Under the pieces are notes generated by a model. It did no database searches. It saw only the letters and a list, made by a program, of their open reading frames with translations, and was not told the DNA's origin. 64,000 nucleotides of DNA from Propionibacteriales bacterium (GTDB lineage: Bacteria; Actinomycetota; Actinomycetes; Propionibacteriales; Nocardioidaceae): the NCBI GenBank assembly GCA_026392455.1, contig JAPLCB010000004.1, positions 124,001 to 188,000 on the forward strand. The letters run 5' to 3'. This document shows positions 36,868 through 45,172 of this stretch, piece after piece. The translations under genes were made by a program, and so were the position numbers. Every line of letters starts with the position of its first letter. Within the stretch, counting starts at the first letter, position 1.

Positions 36868-38829
36868 GTGCCCGTCACCAGCGCCCCCGAGTCGGTCTTC
36901 GCCTTGCTCGAGCCGCACCTGCCGAGCGTGCAGAAGCCCATCCAGTACGTCGGGGGCGAGCTGAACTCGGTCACCCAGGAGTGGGGGCCGGACGACCGCA
37001 CCGTGCGCTGGGCGCTGATGTACCCCGACGCCTACGAGGTCGGTCTGCCCAACCAGGGTGTCCAGATCCTCTACGAAGTCCTCAACGAGGCCGAAGACAC
37101 TCTCGCCGAGCGGACCTACGCGGTCTGGCCCGACATGGAGGCGCTGCTGCGTCGCGAAGGCATCCCGCAGTTCACCGTGGACAGCCACCGCCCGGTCGGG
37201 GCCTTCGACGTCCTGGGGCTCTCCTTCTCCACCGAGCTCGGCTACACCAACATGCTCACCGCGCTGGACCTTGCCGGCATCCCGCTGCACGCCGCGGACC
37301 GCACCGACGGTCACCCGGTGATCCTGGCCGGGGGTCACTCGGCGTTCAACCCGGAGCCGATCGCTGACTTCATCGACGCCGCCGTTCTCGGTGACGGCGA
37401 GGAGGTCGTCCTCAAGATCAGCGAGGTGATCCGGGAGTGGAAGCTCGAGGGCTGCCCCAGCGGGGAGATGCCGTCGGCGCGCGACGAGCTGCTGCGCCGG
37501 CTGGCGGTCAGCGGCGGCGTCTACATCCCCAAGTTCTACGACGTGTCCTACGCAGCCGACGGTTCCCTGAACGCCGCGATCCCGAACGTGCCCGGCGTAC
37601 CGGCGCGGGTCGCGAAGCACACCTTGATGGACCTCGACCAGTGGCCCTACCCGCGCAACCCGCTGGTGCCGCTCGCCGAGACCGTCCACGAGCGGTTCTC
37701 GGTGGAGATCTTCCGCGGCTGCACCCGCGGCTGCCGGTTCTGCCAGGCCGGGATGATCACCCGCCCGGTCCGGGAGCGATCGATCGAGACCATCGGTGCG
37801 ATGGTCGAGAACGGCCTCCGCAAGACGGGGTTCGACGAGGTCGGGCTGCTGTCGCTCTCGTCCGCCGACCACACCGAGATCGGTGAGGTCGCCAAGGACC
37901 TGGCCGATCGGTACGAGGGCACCAACGTCTCGCTCTCGCTGCCGTCCACGCGGGTCGACGCGTTCAACATCTCGCTGGCCAACGAGTTCTCCCGCAACGG
38001 CCGCCGCTCGGGCCTGACGTTCGCCCCGGAGGGCGGCTCCGAGCGGATGCGCAAGGTGATCAACAAGATGGTCACCGAGGACGACCTGATCGCGACGGTG
38101 GCCGCGGCGTACTCGCACGGCTGGCGGCAGGTGAAGCTCTACTTCATGGTGGGTCTGCCGACCGAGACCGACGAAGACGTGCTGCAGATCGCCGAGTTGG
38201 CCCGCAGGGTGATCCAGAAGGGTCGCGAGGTCTCCGGCCACAACGACATCCGCTGCACCGTGTCGATCGGCGGGTTCGTGCCCAAGCCGCACACCCCGTT
38301 CCAGTGGGCCGCGCACCTCGACCACGAGACCACCGACGCGCGGCTCTACAAGCTCCGCGACGCGGTCCGCAACGACAAGAAGTACGGCCGGGCGATCGGC
38401 TTCCGGTACCACGACGGCAAGCCCGGCATCATCGAAGGACTGCTCTCCCGCGGCGACCGCCGGGTCGGCAAGGTCATCGAGGCGGCCTGGCGCGACGGCG
38501 GCCGGTTCGACGGCTGGAGCGAGCACTTCTCCTACGACCGTTGGATGACTGCGGCCGAGTCCGGCCTCGCCGGAACCGGTGTCGACGTCGGCTGGTTCAC
38601 CACCCGCGAACGCACCTACGCCGAGGTCCTGCCCTGGGACCACCTGGACTCCGGCCTCGACAAGGACTGGCTCTGGGAGGACTGGGAGGACGCCCTCAAC
38701 CCGGACTCGGTCGACGTCGAGGACTGCCGCTGGACGCCCTGCTACGACTGCGGGGTCTGCCCGGAGATGGGCACCGACATCCAGATCGGCCCGACGGGCC
38801 AGCGGCTGCTGCCGCTGGCCGTCGTCTGA
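36868..38829 (+). CDS. TIGR03960-family B12-binding-like radical SAM protein
   Basis: A 653-residue radical SAM protein. The N-terminal third resembles a cobalamin-binding-like domain (MYPDAYEVGLPNQGVQILYE near 51-70). The [4Fe-4S] motif is C285-x3-C289-x2-C292 (RGCTRGCRFCQAG), and the C-terminus carries CRWTPCYDCGVCPEMGTD, a cysteine-rich tail. In many Actinobacteria this gene is followed directly by the TIGR03936/DUF2344 gene and rne; here those are 13 kb away. The role is probably RNA or protein modification, but is not established. GTG 36868 has GAGAGG 6 bases upstream. The last 75 bases recur, diverged, at 40321-40395. Confidence 0.9.
   Translation: MPVTSAPESVFALLEPHLPSVQKPIQYVGGELNSVTQEWGPDDRTVRWALMYPDAYEVGLPNQGVQILYEVLNEAEDTLAERTYAVWPDMEALLRREGIPQFTVDSHRPVGAFDVLGLSFSTELGYTNMLTALDLAGIPLHAADRTDGHPVILAGGHSAFNPEPIADFIDAAVLGDGEEVVLKISEVIREWKLEGCPSGEMPSARDELLRRLAVSGGVYIPKFYDVSYAADGSLNAAIPNVPGVPARVAKHTLMDLDQWPYPRNPLVPLAETVHERFSVEIFRGCTRGCRFCQAGMITRPVRERSIETIGAMVENGLRKTGFDEVGLLSLSSADHTEIGEVAKDLADRYEGTNVSLSLPSTRVDAFNISLANEFSRNGRRSGLTFAPEGGSERMRKVINKMVTEDDLIATVAAAYSHGWRQVKLYFMVGLPTETDEDVLQIAELARRVIQKGREVSGHNDIRCTVSIGGFVPKPHTPFQWAAHLDHETTDARLYKLRDAVRNDKKYGRAIGFRYHDGKPGIIEGLLSRGDRRVGKVIEAAWRDGGRFDGWSEHFSYDRWMTAAESGLAGTGVDVGWFTTRERTYAEVLPWDHLDSGLDKDWLWEDWEDALNPDSVDVEDCRWTPCYDCGVCPEMGTDIQIGPTGQRLLPLAVV
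38755..38829 (+). repeat. Gene-end duplication, copy A (3' end of radical SAM gene)
   Basis: These 75 bases, from GTCTGCCC to the stop codon, match 40321-40395 at 69 positions. This copy is in the intact gene. Confidence 0.9.
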
Positions 38830-38853
38830 CCTAGGGTCGTCGGCAAGCCTCGG

Positions 38854-39080
38854 CTAGCCACGGAGCAGTCGCGCTCCAGCGGCAGCGAGGCCGGTGGACA
38901 TGGCGACGAACCCGATGACCGTCACCAGGTGCACCGGGGCGGCGACGACGAGGATCAGGCCCACCAAGGTGACGGCGACCCAGCCCCAGGCGAGCTCACC
39001 GGCACGCCCCACGGCGATGAACAGGAGCGCCAGGCCGAGGAACGAGCCGAGGAACGCCGGGATGATGAACGGCAGGTGGC
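38854..39080 (-). pseudogene. Truncated membrane-protein gene (C-terminal part)
   Basis: The minus strand encodes about 72 residues with two long hydrophobic stretches (LPFIIPAFLGSFLGLALLFI and LAWGWVAVTLVGLILVVAAP followed by a third), ending at a TAG at 38854. There is no ATG, GTG or TTG at its left end; the frame instead runs into the antisense strand of the histidine-kinase fragment. The start has therefore been lost at a junction near 39080. The family is not recognised. Confidence 0.5.
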
Positions 39081-39567
39081 GTTGCAGGCCGCCGAGGACG
39101 CAGCGCGAGAAGCGCTCGCTGAGCTGCGTCGTCTGTTTGGGTTGTTGAGGTCGGGCGACGCGCCGTCGTTGGAGCCCCAGCCCGGCTCCGCCCAGATCGG
39201 AAGGCTCGCCGATGCCCTGGAGTCGGCCGGCGTCCGAACCACGCTGCAGGTGGACGGGGACCTCGACCTTGCTCCCGGCTTGGATCTCGCGGTCTACCGC
39301 GTCGTGCAGGAGGCCACGACCAACATCCTCAAGCACGCGAACGCGCGGCAGGCGCGCATCGTCGTGACCCGGGAGCAGGGCGGTCTGCAGGTGCTGGTCT
39401 CCGACGACGGGGTCGGAGCTGCGCCCGCGCCCGAGAGCGGCGGTGGTCACGGCCTGATCGGCCTGCGTGAACGGGTGTCGCTCTACGGGGGCGATCTCCG
39501 GGCGGGAAGCGCCGCGACCGGCGGGTTCGAGGTTGAAGCATCGCTGCCGCTGCGGGCAGACGCATGA
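39076..39567 (+). pseudogene. Truncated NarL-type sensor histidine kinase (ATPase domain only)
   Basis: The sense frame encodes the end of a HisKA_3-type dimerisation helix (AAEDAAREALAELRRLFGLL) and a complete HATPase domain: N box VQEATTNILKHANARQARI, G1 VSDDGVGAAP, G2 GHGLIGLRERVSLYGG. The sensor part and the phospho-accepting histidine are missing. A GTG at 39076 could in principle start a 163-residue ATPase-only protein, but the frame is open further left through unrelated antisense sequence. It overlaps the regulator start by 4 bases (ATGA), as in an intact pair, so deletion or rearrangement removed the 5' half. Confidence 0.7.
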
Positions 39568-40235
39568 TTCAGGTCGTCGTCGCGGACGACCAGGCGATGG
39601 TCAGGTCCGGCCTGATCTCGCTGCTCGAGGACACCGCCGACATCTGCGTGGTCGGAGAAGCATCTGACGGAGCCGAAGCGGTGCGGGTGGCCCAGCGGCA
39701 CCGACCCCACGTGGTGCTGATGGACATCCGGATGCCGGTCCTCGACGGAATCAGCGCGACGCGACGCATCAGCGACCTGCTCCCCGAGACCCAGGTGATC
39801 ACCCTGACCACCTTCGACCTGGACGAGTACGTCTTCGAGGCGCTTCGCGCGGGCGCTGCCGGCTTTCTCCTCAAGGACGCGACAGCGGACCAGCTCGTCG
39901 ACGGTATCCGCACGGTCGCGGCCGGTCACGGATTGCTCTCCCCGGACCTGACCCGCCGGGTGATCGAGGCATTCGCGGCCACCCGTGCTGCCGACCCCGA
40001 CCTCTACCAGCGCAGGCAGGCGCTCTCTCCCCGGGAGCAGGACGTGCTCCGGCACCTGGCCCAGGGGCTGACCAATGCCGAGGTTGCGCGGATCCTGCAT
40101 CTGGGTGAGTCGACCGTGAAGACCCATGTCAGCAACGTGCTGACCAAGCTGGATCTTCGTGACCGGGTCCAGGCGGTCATCTACGCCTACGAGAGCGGGT
40201 TGGTCGGTCTGGGACAACGCGCTGACCCGGAGTGA
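39564..40235 (+). CDS. NarL/LuxR-family response regulator
   Basis: A 223-residue two-component regulator. The receiver domain has the phosphorylation site D54 (VVLMDIRMPVLDG), the acidic pair near the start (VVVADDQAM) and the conserved K in FLLKDA. The output is a LuxR helix-turn-helix (LSPREQDVLRHLAQGLTNAEVARIL and STVKTHVSNVLTKLDLRDR, about 150-205). It is intact although its partner kinase is truncated, so it is either an orphan regulator, served by another kinase, or decaying. No target operator is evident. Confidence 0.9.
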   Translation: MIQVVVADDQAMVRSGLISLLEDTADICVVGEASDGAEAVRVAQRHRPHVVLMDIRMPVLDGISATRRISDLLPETQVITLTTFDLDEYVFEALRAGAAGFLLKDATADQLVDGIRTVAAGHGLLSPDLTRRVIEAFAATRAADPDLYQRRQALSPREQDVLRHLAQGLTNAEVARILHLGESTVKTHVSNVLTKLDLRDRVQAVIYAYESGLVGLGQRADPE

Positions 40236-40567
40236 GGACGCCGGATAACCGTCGTGGGGGCGCGGGGTCGGGGCACACGCCCGACACGAACCTTCGGGTT
40301 CCGGTTGTCACTGCGTGTCTGTCTGCCCCGAGATGGGCACCGACATCCAGATCGGGCCCATGGGGCAGCCGCTGCTGCCGCTGGCCGTCGTCTGACGATT
40401 CGGTCCGCCACGAACCCGCGGACGCTCATCGCCGGCACGCAGCTTTGACGAGTGTCCGCAAACGGAGGATTGTGCGACGGAGCCCGGATCTGGCGATGGG
40501 CGCGCTGATCCCCGCAGGCTCACTGTCAAGTCTCGCCGTCGAGGAGGTCGGTGACTTCCGATGAGAC
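40236..40567. other. Non-coding stretch with a displaced gene fragment
   Basis: Apart from the copy of the radical SAM gene end (40321-40395) I see no gene in these 332 bases. Base composition is less GC-rich after 40400 than in the flanking operons. Confidence 0.5.
40321..40395 (+). pseudogene. Diverged copy of the 3' end of the TIGR03960 radical SAM gene
   Basis: Encodes VCPEMGTDIQIGPMGQPLLP then LAVV and a stop, the same end as the intact gene at 38755-38829. Six of 75 bases differ; four changes are silent and two alter residues (T to M, R to P). The homology starts and stops sharply. The excess of silent changes suggests this is a piece of a once-functional homologue rather than a recent local copy. 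Confidence 0.9.
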
Positions 40568-41239
40568 TCAGTCGGTGATGTCGCCGAAATCGCTGTTCTT
40601 GGTCTGGTCCCAACTGCCATTGGCTGCACTGGTCGCGTGGAATTCAGACCACGTGCTGTTGACGTTAGTGATGGGCGAGAAGTACATACCGGGCGATGGA
40701 TGCGGCCCAGTGCAGGTGCCGTCTGCCCGGCACTGCCAGTCGAAATCTGCGACGTGACCGCTGAGCGGATACTGAGGGTTGAACTCGCCGGTCAAGCGGA
40801 GGATTCTCAGGCCGTGGAAGGTGCCCGTGAGGCCCTCGCTGATCGTTCCGCTTCCGCCCGGGCTGACGCCCGCGAAGCTGGTCCAGGTGCCGTCGTACTC
40901 GATGCGGAAGCAGTAGTGCTTCTGACCGAGCATCCACACCTGAACATGCTGGAGATACGAGTCGAGGGCCCAGACGTTGCCTTGGCTGCCGAAGTCCGCC
41001 ACGTTCGTGTTGCCAATGGTCACGTCGTACAACGTCGGCCTATCGGTCGGGCACGAGTCCAGGTCAGTCGGGATCGCCGAGGCGTAGGGGGTGCTGGCGG
41101 CCAGCAAGCCGACGCAGAGAGTCAAAGCCATGAGAATCCGGCGTATGGCGCCGCTTCCGCCTTCTGCCGTTGTCGGGCGTCGGGGACACTTCTCGGCCGA
41201 GGCATGGGCTCGCTGCGGCGCGGGCGTGGACATCTTCAT
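40568..41239 (-). CDS. Orphan secreted protein
   Basis: A 223-residue protein with a long basic N-terminus, then a hydrophobic export core (MALTLCVGLLAASTPYASA, ending about residue 55). The mature part has paired cysteines and an aromatic, Gly/Asp-rich beta-like sequence (LDSYLQHVQVWMLGQKHYC). The IRRILMAL before the core could act as a twin-arginine-like signal, but this is weak. ATG 41239 is supported by GAGGAGG four bases upstream. A -10-like TATTAT (minus strand, 41304-41309) lies above it. I recognise no family. Codon use and base composition are less GC-rich than in neighbours, suggesting transfer. Confidence 0.6.
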   Translation of the reverse strand: MKMSTPAPQRAHASAEKCPRRPTTAEGGSGAIRRILMALTLCVGLLAASTPYASAIPTDLDSCPTDRPTLYDVTIGNTNVADFGSQGNVWALDSYLQHVQVWMLGQKHYCFRIEYDGTWTSFAGVSPGGSGTISEGLTGTFHGLRILRLTGEFNPQYPLSGHVADFDWQCRADGTCTGPHPSPGMYFSPITNVNSTWSEFHATSAANGSWDQTKNSDFGDITD

Positions 41240-41303
41240 GACGCCTCCTCACGGGCTGCGGTCGAAAAACTCTGGGCGCCGAGATCGACCGGACAGCCAG
41301 TCC

Positions 41304-41309
41304 ATAATA
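41304..41309 (-). promoter_or_regulatory. -10 box TATTAT of the orphan secreted-protein gene
   Basis: Near-consensus -10 on the minus strand, about 65 bases before the ATG at 41239. No clear -35 is seen. Confidence 0.4.
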
Positions 41310-41459
41310 CGCAGCCCGGCTGCTCATGGTGTAGAGCGTTTTGGGGATGAAGATTTGTCCGCGTCCGCCGCGATGAGAGCGCGCTTCACAACCGGTCTCG
41401 CCGTACGCGCAGATCTGTCCACCGTGGGGGACAGGCAGTGCGAGGTCGCAGAGGCGGTA

Positions 41460-41672
41460 CTACGTGGCTGAGTCCACCCAGATGATGAGGTCTCCGGGTT
41501 GGCACTGCAGCTCGCGACACACGGCGTCCAACGTGGACAGTCGCAAAGCCCTTGCTTTGCCGGTCTTGAGGATCGACAGGTTGGGAACCGTGATTCCGAC
41601 GCGTTCTGCGAGTTCGGTCAAGGTCATCTTGCGCTCGAGCAGCATGTGGTCGAGGCGAATCTCGATCGCCAT
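41460..41672 (-). CDS. XRE/Cro-C1-type regulator (YozG-like)
   Basis: A 70-residue protein that is almost only a helix-turn-helix: MTLTELAERVGITVPNLSIL (about 16-35) is helices 2 and 3, and LSTLDAVCRELQCQPGDLI follows. Such small regulators are typically paired with a DUF2975 membrane protein, as here. Its ATG overlaps the DUF2975 stop by one base (TGATG), so the two are coupled. The likely target is its own operon through the repeats upstream. Confidence 0.88.
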   Translation of the reverse strand: MAIEIRLDHMLLERKMTLTELAERVGITVPNLSILKTGKARALRLSTLDAVCRELQCQPGDLIIWVDSAT

Positions 41673-42433
41673 CAGACCGTCAGCTGCTGTTCTTCAGTCA
41701 GGTCGGCGCCGTGGCGGAAGAGCTCGGCGAGCAGCACCAGCAGCAGCCCGAACGCGATGAGCGTCCAGCTGGGCCCGCCTGGCTCCATCGAGCCCAGGAC
41801 GATCGGGGGCGCTGGGCCGAAGGCGATCTCGGAGTAGTCGTTCGCCTTGGGGCTGAAGAACAGCCACAGGAACGGTTCGAGGAATTCCCAGCCGAGGATC
41901 GTCCAGCCGATGACATGCAGACTCCGGACCATCTGGCTGGAGAACGCCACGCCACGCGCGGCCGAGCGCAGCAGCAACCACAATCGGAAAAGCAGGAACG
42001 CCAGCACCATCAGTGCCAGAACCTGCATCCCGTAGAGGGACGCCATCAGTGAATTCCAACCGGGTTCGGCGTCGAGGAGGAGGGGCCCGGAGAGCCGGGC
42101 CTCGACCGGTTGCACGTCGCCTTGCTGGAATACGCCGGCCTGCTGCTGCAGTCCGTCCTCCTGGGCGAGCACGAGGTTGTGGCACGCGGTAGCCGGGTCG
42201 TTCACGTCGAGCTCCTTGCACACCTCGCCGGTCTGCTGCACGTCCCAGGACGGCTGGAACCCGAGGTCCAGCGAGAGACCGGGCACGGGCACCTCGACCT
42301 GGTACCGGTAGTCGCCCCATCCAGCGAGCCCGACGACCCCGAAGGTGGCCACGAGCAGGGCGCCAAGGGCCGTACCCACCCATGCGACGAGGGCGACGCC
42401 GCTCGCGATCCGGAAAGCCGTCTGTCGTGGCAT
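41672..42433 (-). CDS. DUF2975 membrane protein
   Basis: A 253-residue protein with four hydrophobic segments (about 10-38, 133-155, 165-188 and 223-245) and a large extracytoplasmic loop after the first (about 40-130). It fits the DUF2975 family, which occurs with YozG-type regulators; the pair may sense a membrane or envelope state, but no function is established. The ATG at 42433 is preceded by AAGGACGAAGG. The promoter region is unusually AT-rich. Confidence 0.75.
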   Translation of the reverse strand: MPRQTAFRIASGVALVAWVGTALGALLVATFGVVGLAGWGDYRYQVEVPVPGLSLDLGFQPSWDVQQTGEVCKELDVNDPATACHNLVLAQEDGLQQQAGVFQQGDVQPVEARLSGPLLLDAEPGWNSLMASLYGMQVLALMVLAFLLFRLWLLLRSAARGVAFSSQMVRSLHVIGWTILGWEFLEPFLWLFFSPKANDYSEIAFGPAPPIVLGSMEPGGPSWTLIAFGLLLVLLAELFRHGADLTEEQQLTV

Positions 42434-42454
42434 GACCTTCGTCCTTCTTGTTAG

Positions 42455-42501
42455 TTGATAACTACATATCGTTAATCAATATGAGCATATCGTAAAACAA
42501 T
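42455..42501. promoter_or_regulatory. AT-rich operator region of the DUF2975-XRE operon
   Basis: Two direct copies of CATATCGTWAAWCAAT start at 42465 and 42486, exactly 21 bp (two helical turns) apart. TTGATAAC (42455-42462) and GTTAATCAA (42471-42479) also form an imperfect inverted repeat. This is the likely binding site of the XRE regulator. Confidence 0.6.
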
Positions 42502-42644
42502 GTTGGACGGAACGCGCGTCGCCCAGGTCCTCGCGTCCGAGGACCACACCGCAGGCAGCTAGGTCCGAAAATGGCCGCGGCCCCGACTCGGCACATGCAC
42601 TCGGCAGGCGTGGCAACCGGAACGGCCCCTCACCCGGGTGAGAC

Positions 42645-43697
42645 TCAGCCCGCCTTGATCGTGCTCGTGTCGATCACGACCCGGTAGCGCACGTCCCCGG
42701 CCACGACCCGCTCGTACGCCGCGTCGACCTCGTCCGCGGAGATCGTCTCGATGGTCGAGCCGATCCCGTGCTCGGCGCAGAAGTCGAGCATCTCCTGGGT
42801 CGCCGGGATGCCGCCGATGTTGGACCCCGCCAGGATCTTGGAGCCGCCGACCAGCGCGAACGGGGCGACGTCGTAGTTCGAGTCCGGGATGCCGACGTTG
42901 ACCAGGGCACCCTGCGGCTTGAGCAGCCCGAGGTAGTCGTTCATCGGCAGGGCGGCACTGACGGTGTTGATGATCAGGTCCAGCGAGCTCTTGTTCTTGC
43001 GGAGCGCGCCCTTCTCGCCGGTCGCGATGAAGTGGTCAGCGCCGAGCTCGGCCGCGTCGGCCTGCTTGGCGTCGGTGCGGGACAGCGCCGTCACCTCGGC
43101 GCCGAGCGCGGAGGCGAGCTTGACGGCCATGTGGCCGAGACCGCCGAGGCCGACGACCCCGACCTTCACCCCCGGTCCGGCGCCCCAGCGCTTGAGCGGG
43201 GACCACACGGTGATGCCGGCGCACAGCAGCGGCGCGGCCTCGTCCAGCGAGATGCCTTCGGGGATCCGGACGCCGAAGCGCTCGGAGACGACGACCTGCT
43301 GCGCGTAACCGCCGTACGTCGGGTTCCCGTCGTACCCGCGACCGTTGTAGGTCATCACGTTGCCGTTCTCGCAGAACTGCTCCTGGCCGTCCTTGCACTG
43401 CTCGCAGTCGCCGCAGGAGTCGACCATGCAGCCGACGCCGACGCGGTCGCCGACCTGGTGCAGGGTGACCGCACTGCCGACGGCGGCAACGTGACCGGCG
43501 ATCTCGTGGCCCGGGACCATCGGGAAGATGGCGCGGCCCCACTCCTCGCGGACCTGGTGGATGTCGCTGTGGCAGATGCCCGCGAAGGCGATGTCGATCA
43601 GGATGTCGTGGTCGCCGAGCTCACGGTGCTCGATGGTGCGCTGGACGAAGGGGGCGCCGGCCGTTTCGGCGACGAGGGCAGAAGTCTGGATGCTCAT
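42645..43697 (-). CDS. Zinc-dependent NADP alcohol dehydrogenase (YahK/CAD type)
   Basis: A 350-residue medium-chain dehydrogenase of the cinnamyl-alcohol/YahK group, which reduce aldehydes with NADPH. Catalytic zinc ligands are in AGICHSDIHQ and PGHEIAGHV, and the structural zinc loop has four cysteines (DSCGDCEQCKDGQEQFC). The cofactor loop is VGVVGLGGLGHMAVKLA. ATG at 43697 (MSIQTSALV) is chosen over 43730 because it aligns with family starts. A palindrome CTCACCCGGGTGAG lies just after its stop and may help termination. Confidence 0.9.
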   Translation of the reverse strand: MSIQTSALVAETAGAPFVQRTIEHRELGDHDILIDIAFAGICHSDIHQVREEWGRAIFPMVPGHEIAGHVAAVGSAVTLHQVGDRVGVGCMVDSCGDCEQCKDGQEQFCENGNVMTYNGRGYDGNPTYGGYAQQVVVSERFGVRIPEGISLDEAAPLLCAGITVWSPLKRWGAGPGVKVGVVGLGGLGHMAVKLASALGAEVTALSRTDAKQADAAELGADHFIATGEKGALRKNKSSLDLIINTVSAALPMNDYLGLLKPQGALVNVGIPDSNYDVAPFALVGGSKILAGSNIGGIPATQEMLDFCAEHGIGSTIETISADEVDAAYERVVAGDVRYRVVIDTSTIKAG

Positions 43698-43746
43698 GTC
43701 TTCATCGAACACCGGCACGCAAGCAGGCATTCCGCCGGTGCGGATT

Positions 43747-44766
43747 TCAGCGCCAGCCGAGCGCCGGCGCCACGTCCCGTACGACGGTCTCCAGCACGTG
43801 CGCGCAGTAGTCCACCCCGAGCTGGTTGGGGATGGTGAGCAGCAACGTGTCGGCCGCTGCGATCGCCTCGTCCGCGGCGAGCTCCTCGATCAGCCGGTCC
43901 GGCTCGGCGGCGTAGGTCTTGCCGAAGCGGGCGATGCCCCCGTCGATGTGACCGACCTGGTCGGCGGAGCGGCCCTCGTGGCCGAAGTAGGCCCGGTCGA
44001 GGTCGGAGACGATCGGGAAGATGCTGCGGCTGACCGAGACCCGCGGGGTCCGGGGGTGGCCGGCATCGGCCCACGCCGTGCGGAACCGTTCGATCTGCTC
44101 GGCCTGCAGCTGGTGGAACGGGACCCCGGTGTCCTCGGTCAGCAGCGTCGAGCTCATCAGGTTCAGGCCCTGCTTGCCCGCCCACTCGGCTGTCGCGCGG
44201 CTGCCGGCTCCCCACCAGATCCGGTCCCGCAGACCGGGGGACTGCGGCTCGATCCGCAGCAGCCCGGGCGGGTTGGGGAACATCGGGCGCGGGTTCGGCT
44301 CGGCGAAGCCGTGGCCCTCGATGACGGAGAGGAACGCGGCCGCGTGCTGGCGTGCCAGGTCGGCGTGGTCCTGGCCCTCGGCAGGCTCGTAGCCGAAGTA
44401 GCGGTAGCCGTCGATCACCTGCTCCGGTGACCCGCGGCTGATCCCGAGCTGAAGGCGCCCGCCGGAGATCAGGTCGGCCGATCCGGCCTCCTCGGCCATG
44501 TAGAGCGGGTTCTCGTACCGCATGTCGATCACGCCGGTGCCGATCTCGATCCGGCTGGTCCGGGCTCCGACCGCTGCCAGCAGCGGGAACGGCGACGCGA
44601 GCTGGTGGGCGAAGTGGTGCACCCGGAAGTAGGCGCCGTCGGCGCCGACCTCCTCGGCCGCGATCGCGAGGTCGATCGACTGCAGCAGGACGTCGGACGC
44701 CGACCGGGTCGCGGAGTGCTGGTTGTCGGTCCAATGACCGAAGGAGAGGAATCCGAGCCGCTTCAT
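43747..44766 (-). CDS. LLM-class flavin-dependent oxidoreductase
   Basis: A 339-residue luciferase-like protein. Blocks seen: MKRLGFLSFGHW, GADGAYFRVHHFAHQLASPF (about 48-67), EIGTGVIDMRYENPLYMAEE (about 80-99) and SGGRLQLGISRGSPEQV. It is not closely similar to the LLM protein at 7.1 kb. ATG 44766 is chosen since the longer frame runs through an antisense region of the DsrE gene. It lies 43 bases after the DsrE gene on the same strand. Substrate and flavin cofactor unknown. Confidence 0.85.
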   Translation of the reverse strand: MKRLGFLSFGHWTDNQHSATRSASDVLLQSIDLAIAAEEVGADGAYFRVHHFAHQLASPFPLLAAVGARTSRIEIGTGVIDMRYENPLYMAEEAGSADLISGGRLQLGISRGSPEQVIDGYRYFGYEPAEGQDHADLARQHAAAFLSVIEGHGFAEPNPRPMFPNPPGLLRIEPQSPGLRDRIWWGAGSRATAEWAGKQGLNLMSSTLLTEDTGVPFHQLQAEQIERFRTAWADAGHPRTPRVSVSRSIFPIVSDLDRAYFGHEGRSADQVGHIDGGIARFGKTYAAEPDRLIEELAADEAIAAADTLLLTIPNQLGVDYCAHVLETVVRDVAPALGWR

Positions 44767-44809
44767 GCCTGTTCGAACCCCAGCGCGGCCCGGATCCTTC
44801 CCGTTCGGG

Positions 44810-45172
44810 TCAGTAGCTGAACGTGACGGCGTTGTCCTCGCCGATCCACTCCCAGAGCTGGACGGTGCCACCCAGCGCTGCGTTCTCGGCGATCTGCTCA
44901 GCATCGAGCTGCTTGGAGTTGAAGCACAGCGGGCAGACCAGGAAGCGGCCACCGGCCGCCTGGTAGCGGCCGACCAGGTCCTGCAGCGCCGGGCAGCCGT
45001 CACAGCTCACGCCGATCGCGTGGCCCGGCAGGACCAGCCGGACTGCTTCCTTGGTCAGGAACATCAGGGTCTCGCGGCCCTGCTCGGCCGCGCCGACCGC
45101 GACGAGGAAGGCGACGGTGACGCGCTCGGCGTCTTCCAGGCCGGTGGTGAGGCTGATCGCTGCCTTGTTCAC
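44810..45172 (-). CDS. DsrE/F-like sulfur-relay family protein
   Basis: A 120-residue protein of the DsrE/F-like fold: an N-terminal strand (KAAISLTTGLEDAERV), a helix after FLVAVGAAEQGRETLMFLTKEA (about 28-49, shown as a block), and two cysteine pairs, CDGC (about 68-71) and CPLC (about 86-89). Such proteins take part in thiol or sulfur transfer, but close relatives of this type have no proven role. GTG 45172 overlaps the stop of the NTF2-like gene (GTGA), so the two are coupled. Confidence 0.75.
   Translation of the reverse strand: MNKAAISLTTGLEDAERVTVAFLVAVGAAEQGRETLMFLTKEAVRLVLPGHAIGVSCDGCPALQDLVGRYQAAGGRFLVCPLCFNSKQLDAEQIAENAALGGTVQLWEWIGEDNAVTFSY

Noticed and set aside
38929-39075. Extra N-terminal sensor part of the histidine-kinase fragment
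   Set aside because: This part of the frame is simply the antisense of the truncated membrane gene and shows no sensor or HisKA features.
38755-40395. An intact mobile element with attachment sites
   Set aside because: No integrase, transposase or terminal inverted repeats were found; only the gene-end duplication remains, so it is reported as a scar.
42629-42642. Palindrome CTCACCCGGGTGAG as a regulator site
   Set aside because: It lies directly after the alcohol dehydrogenase stop, so a weak terminator role is more likely, and it has no loop or T tract to support even that strongly.
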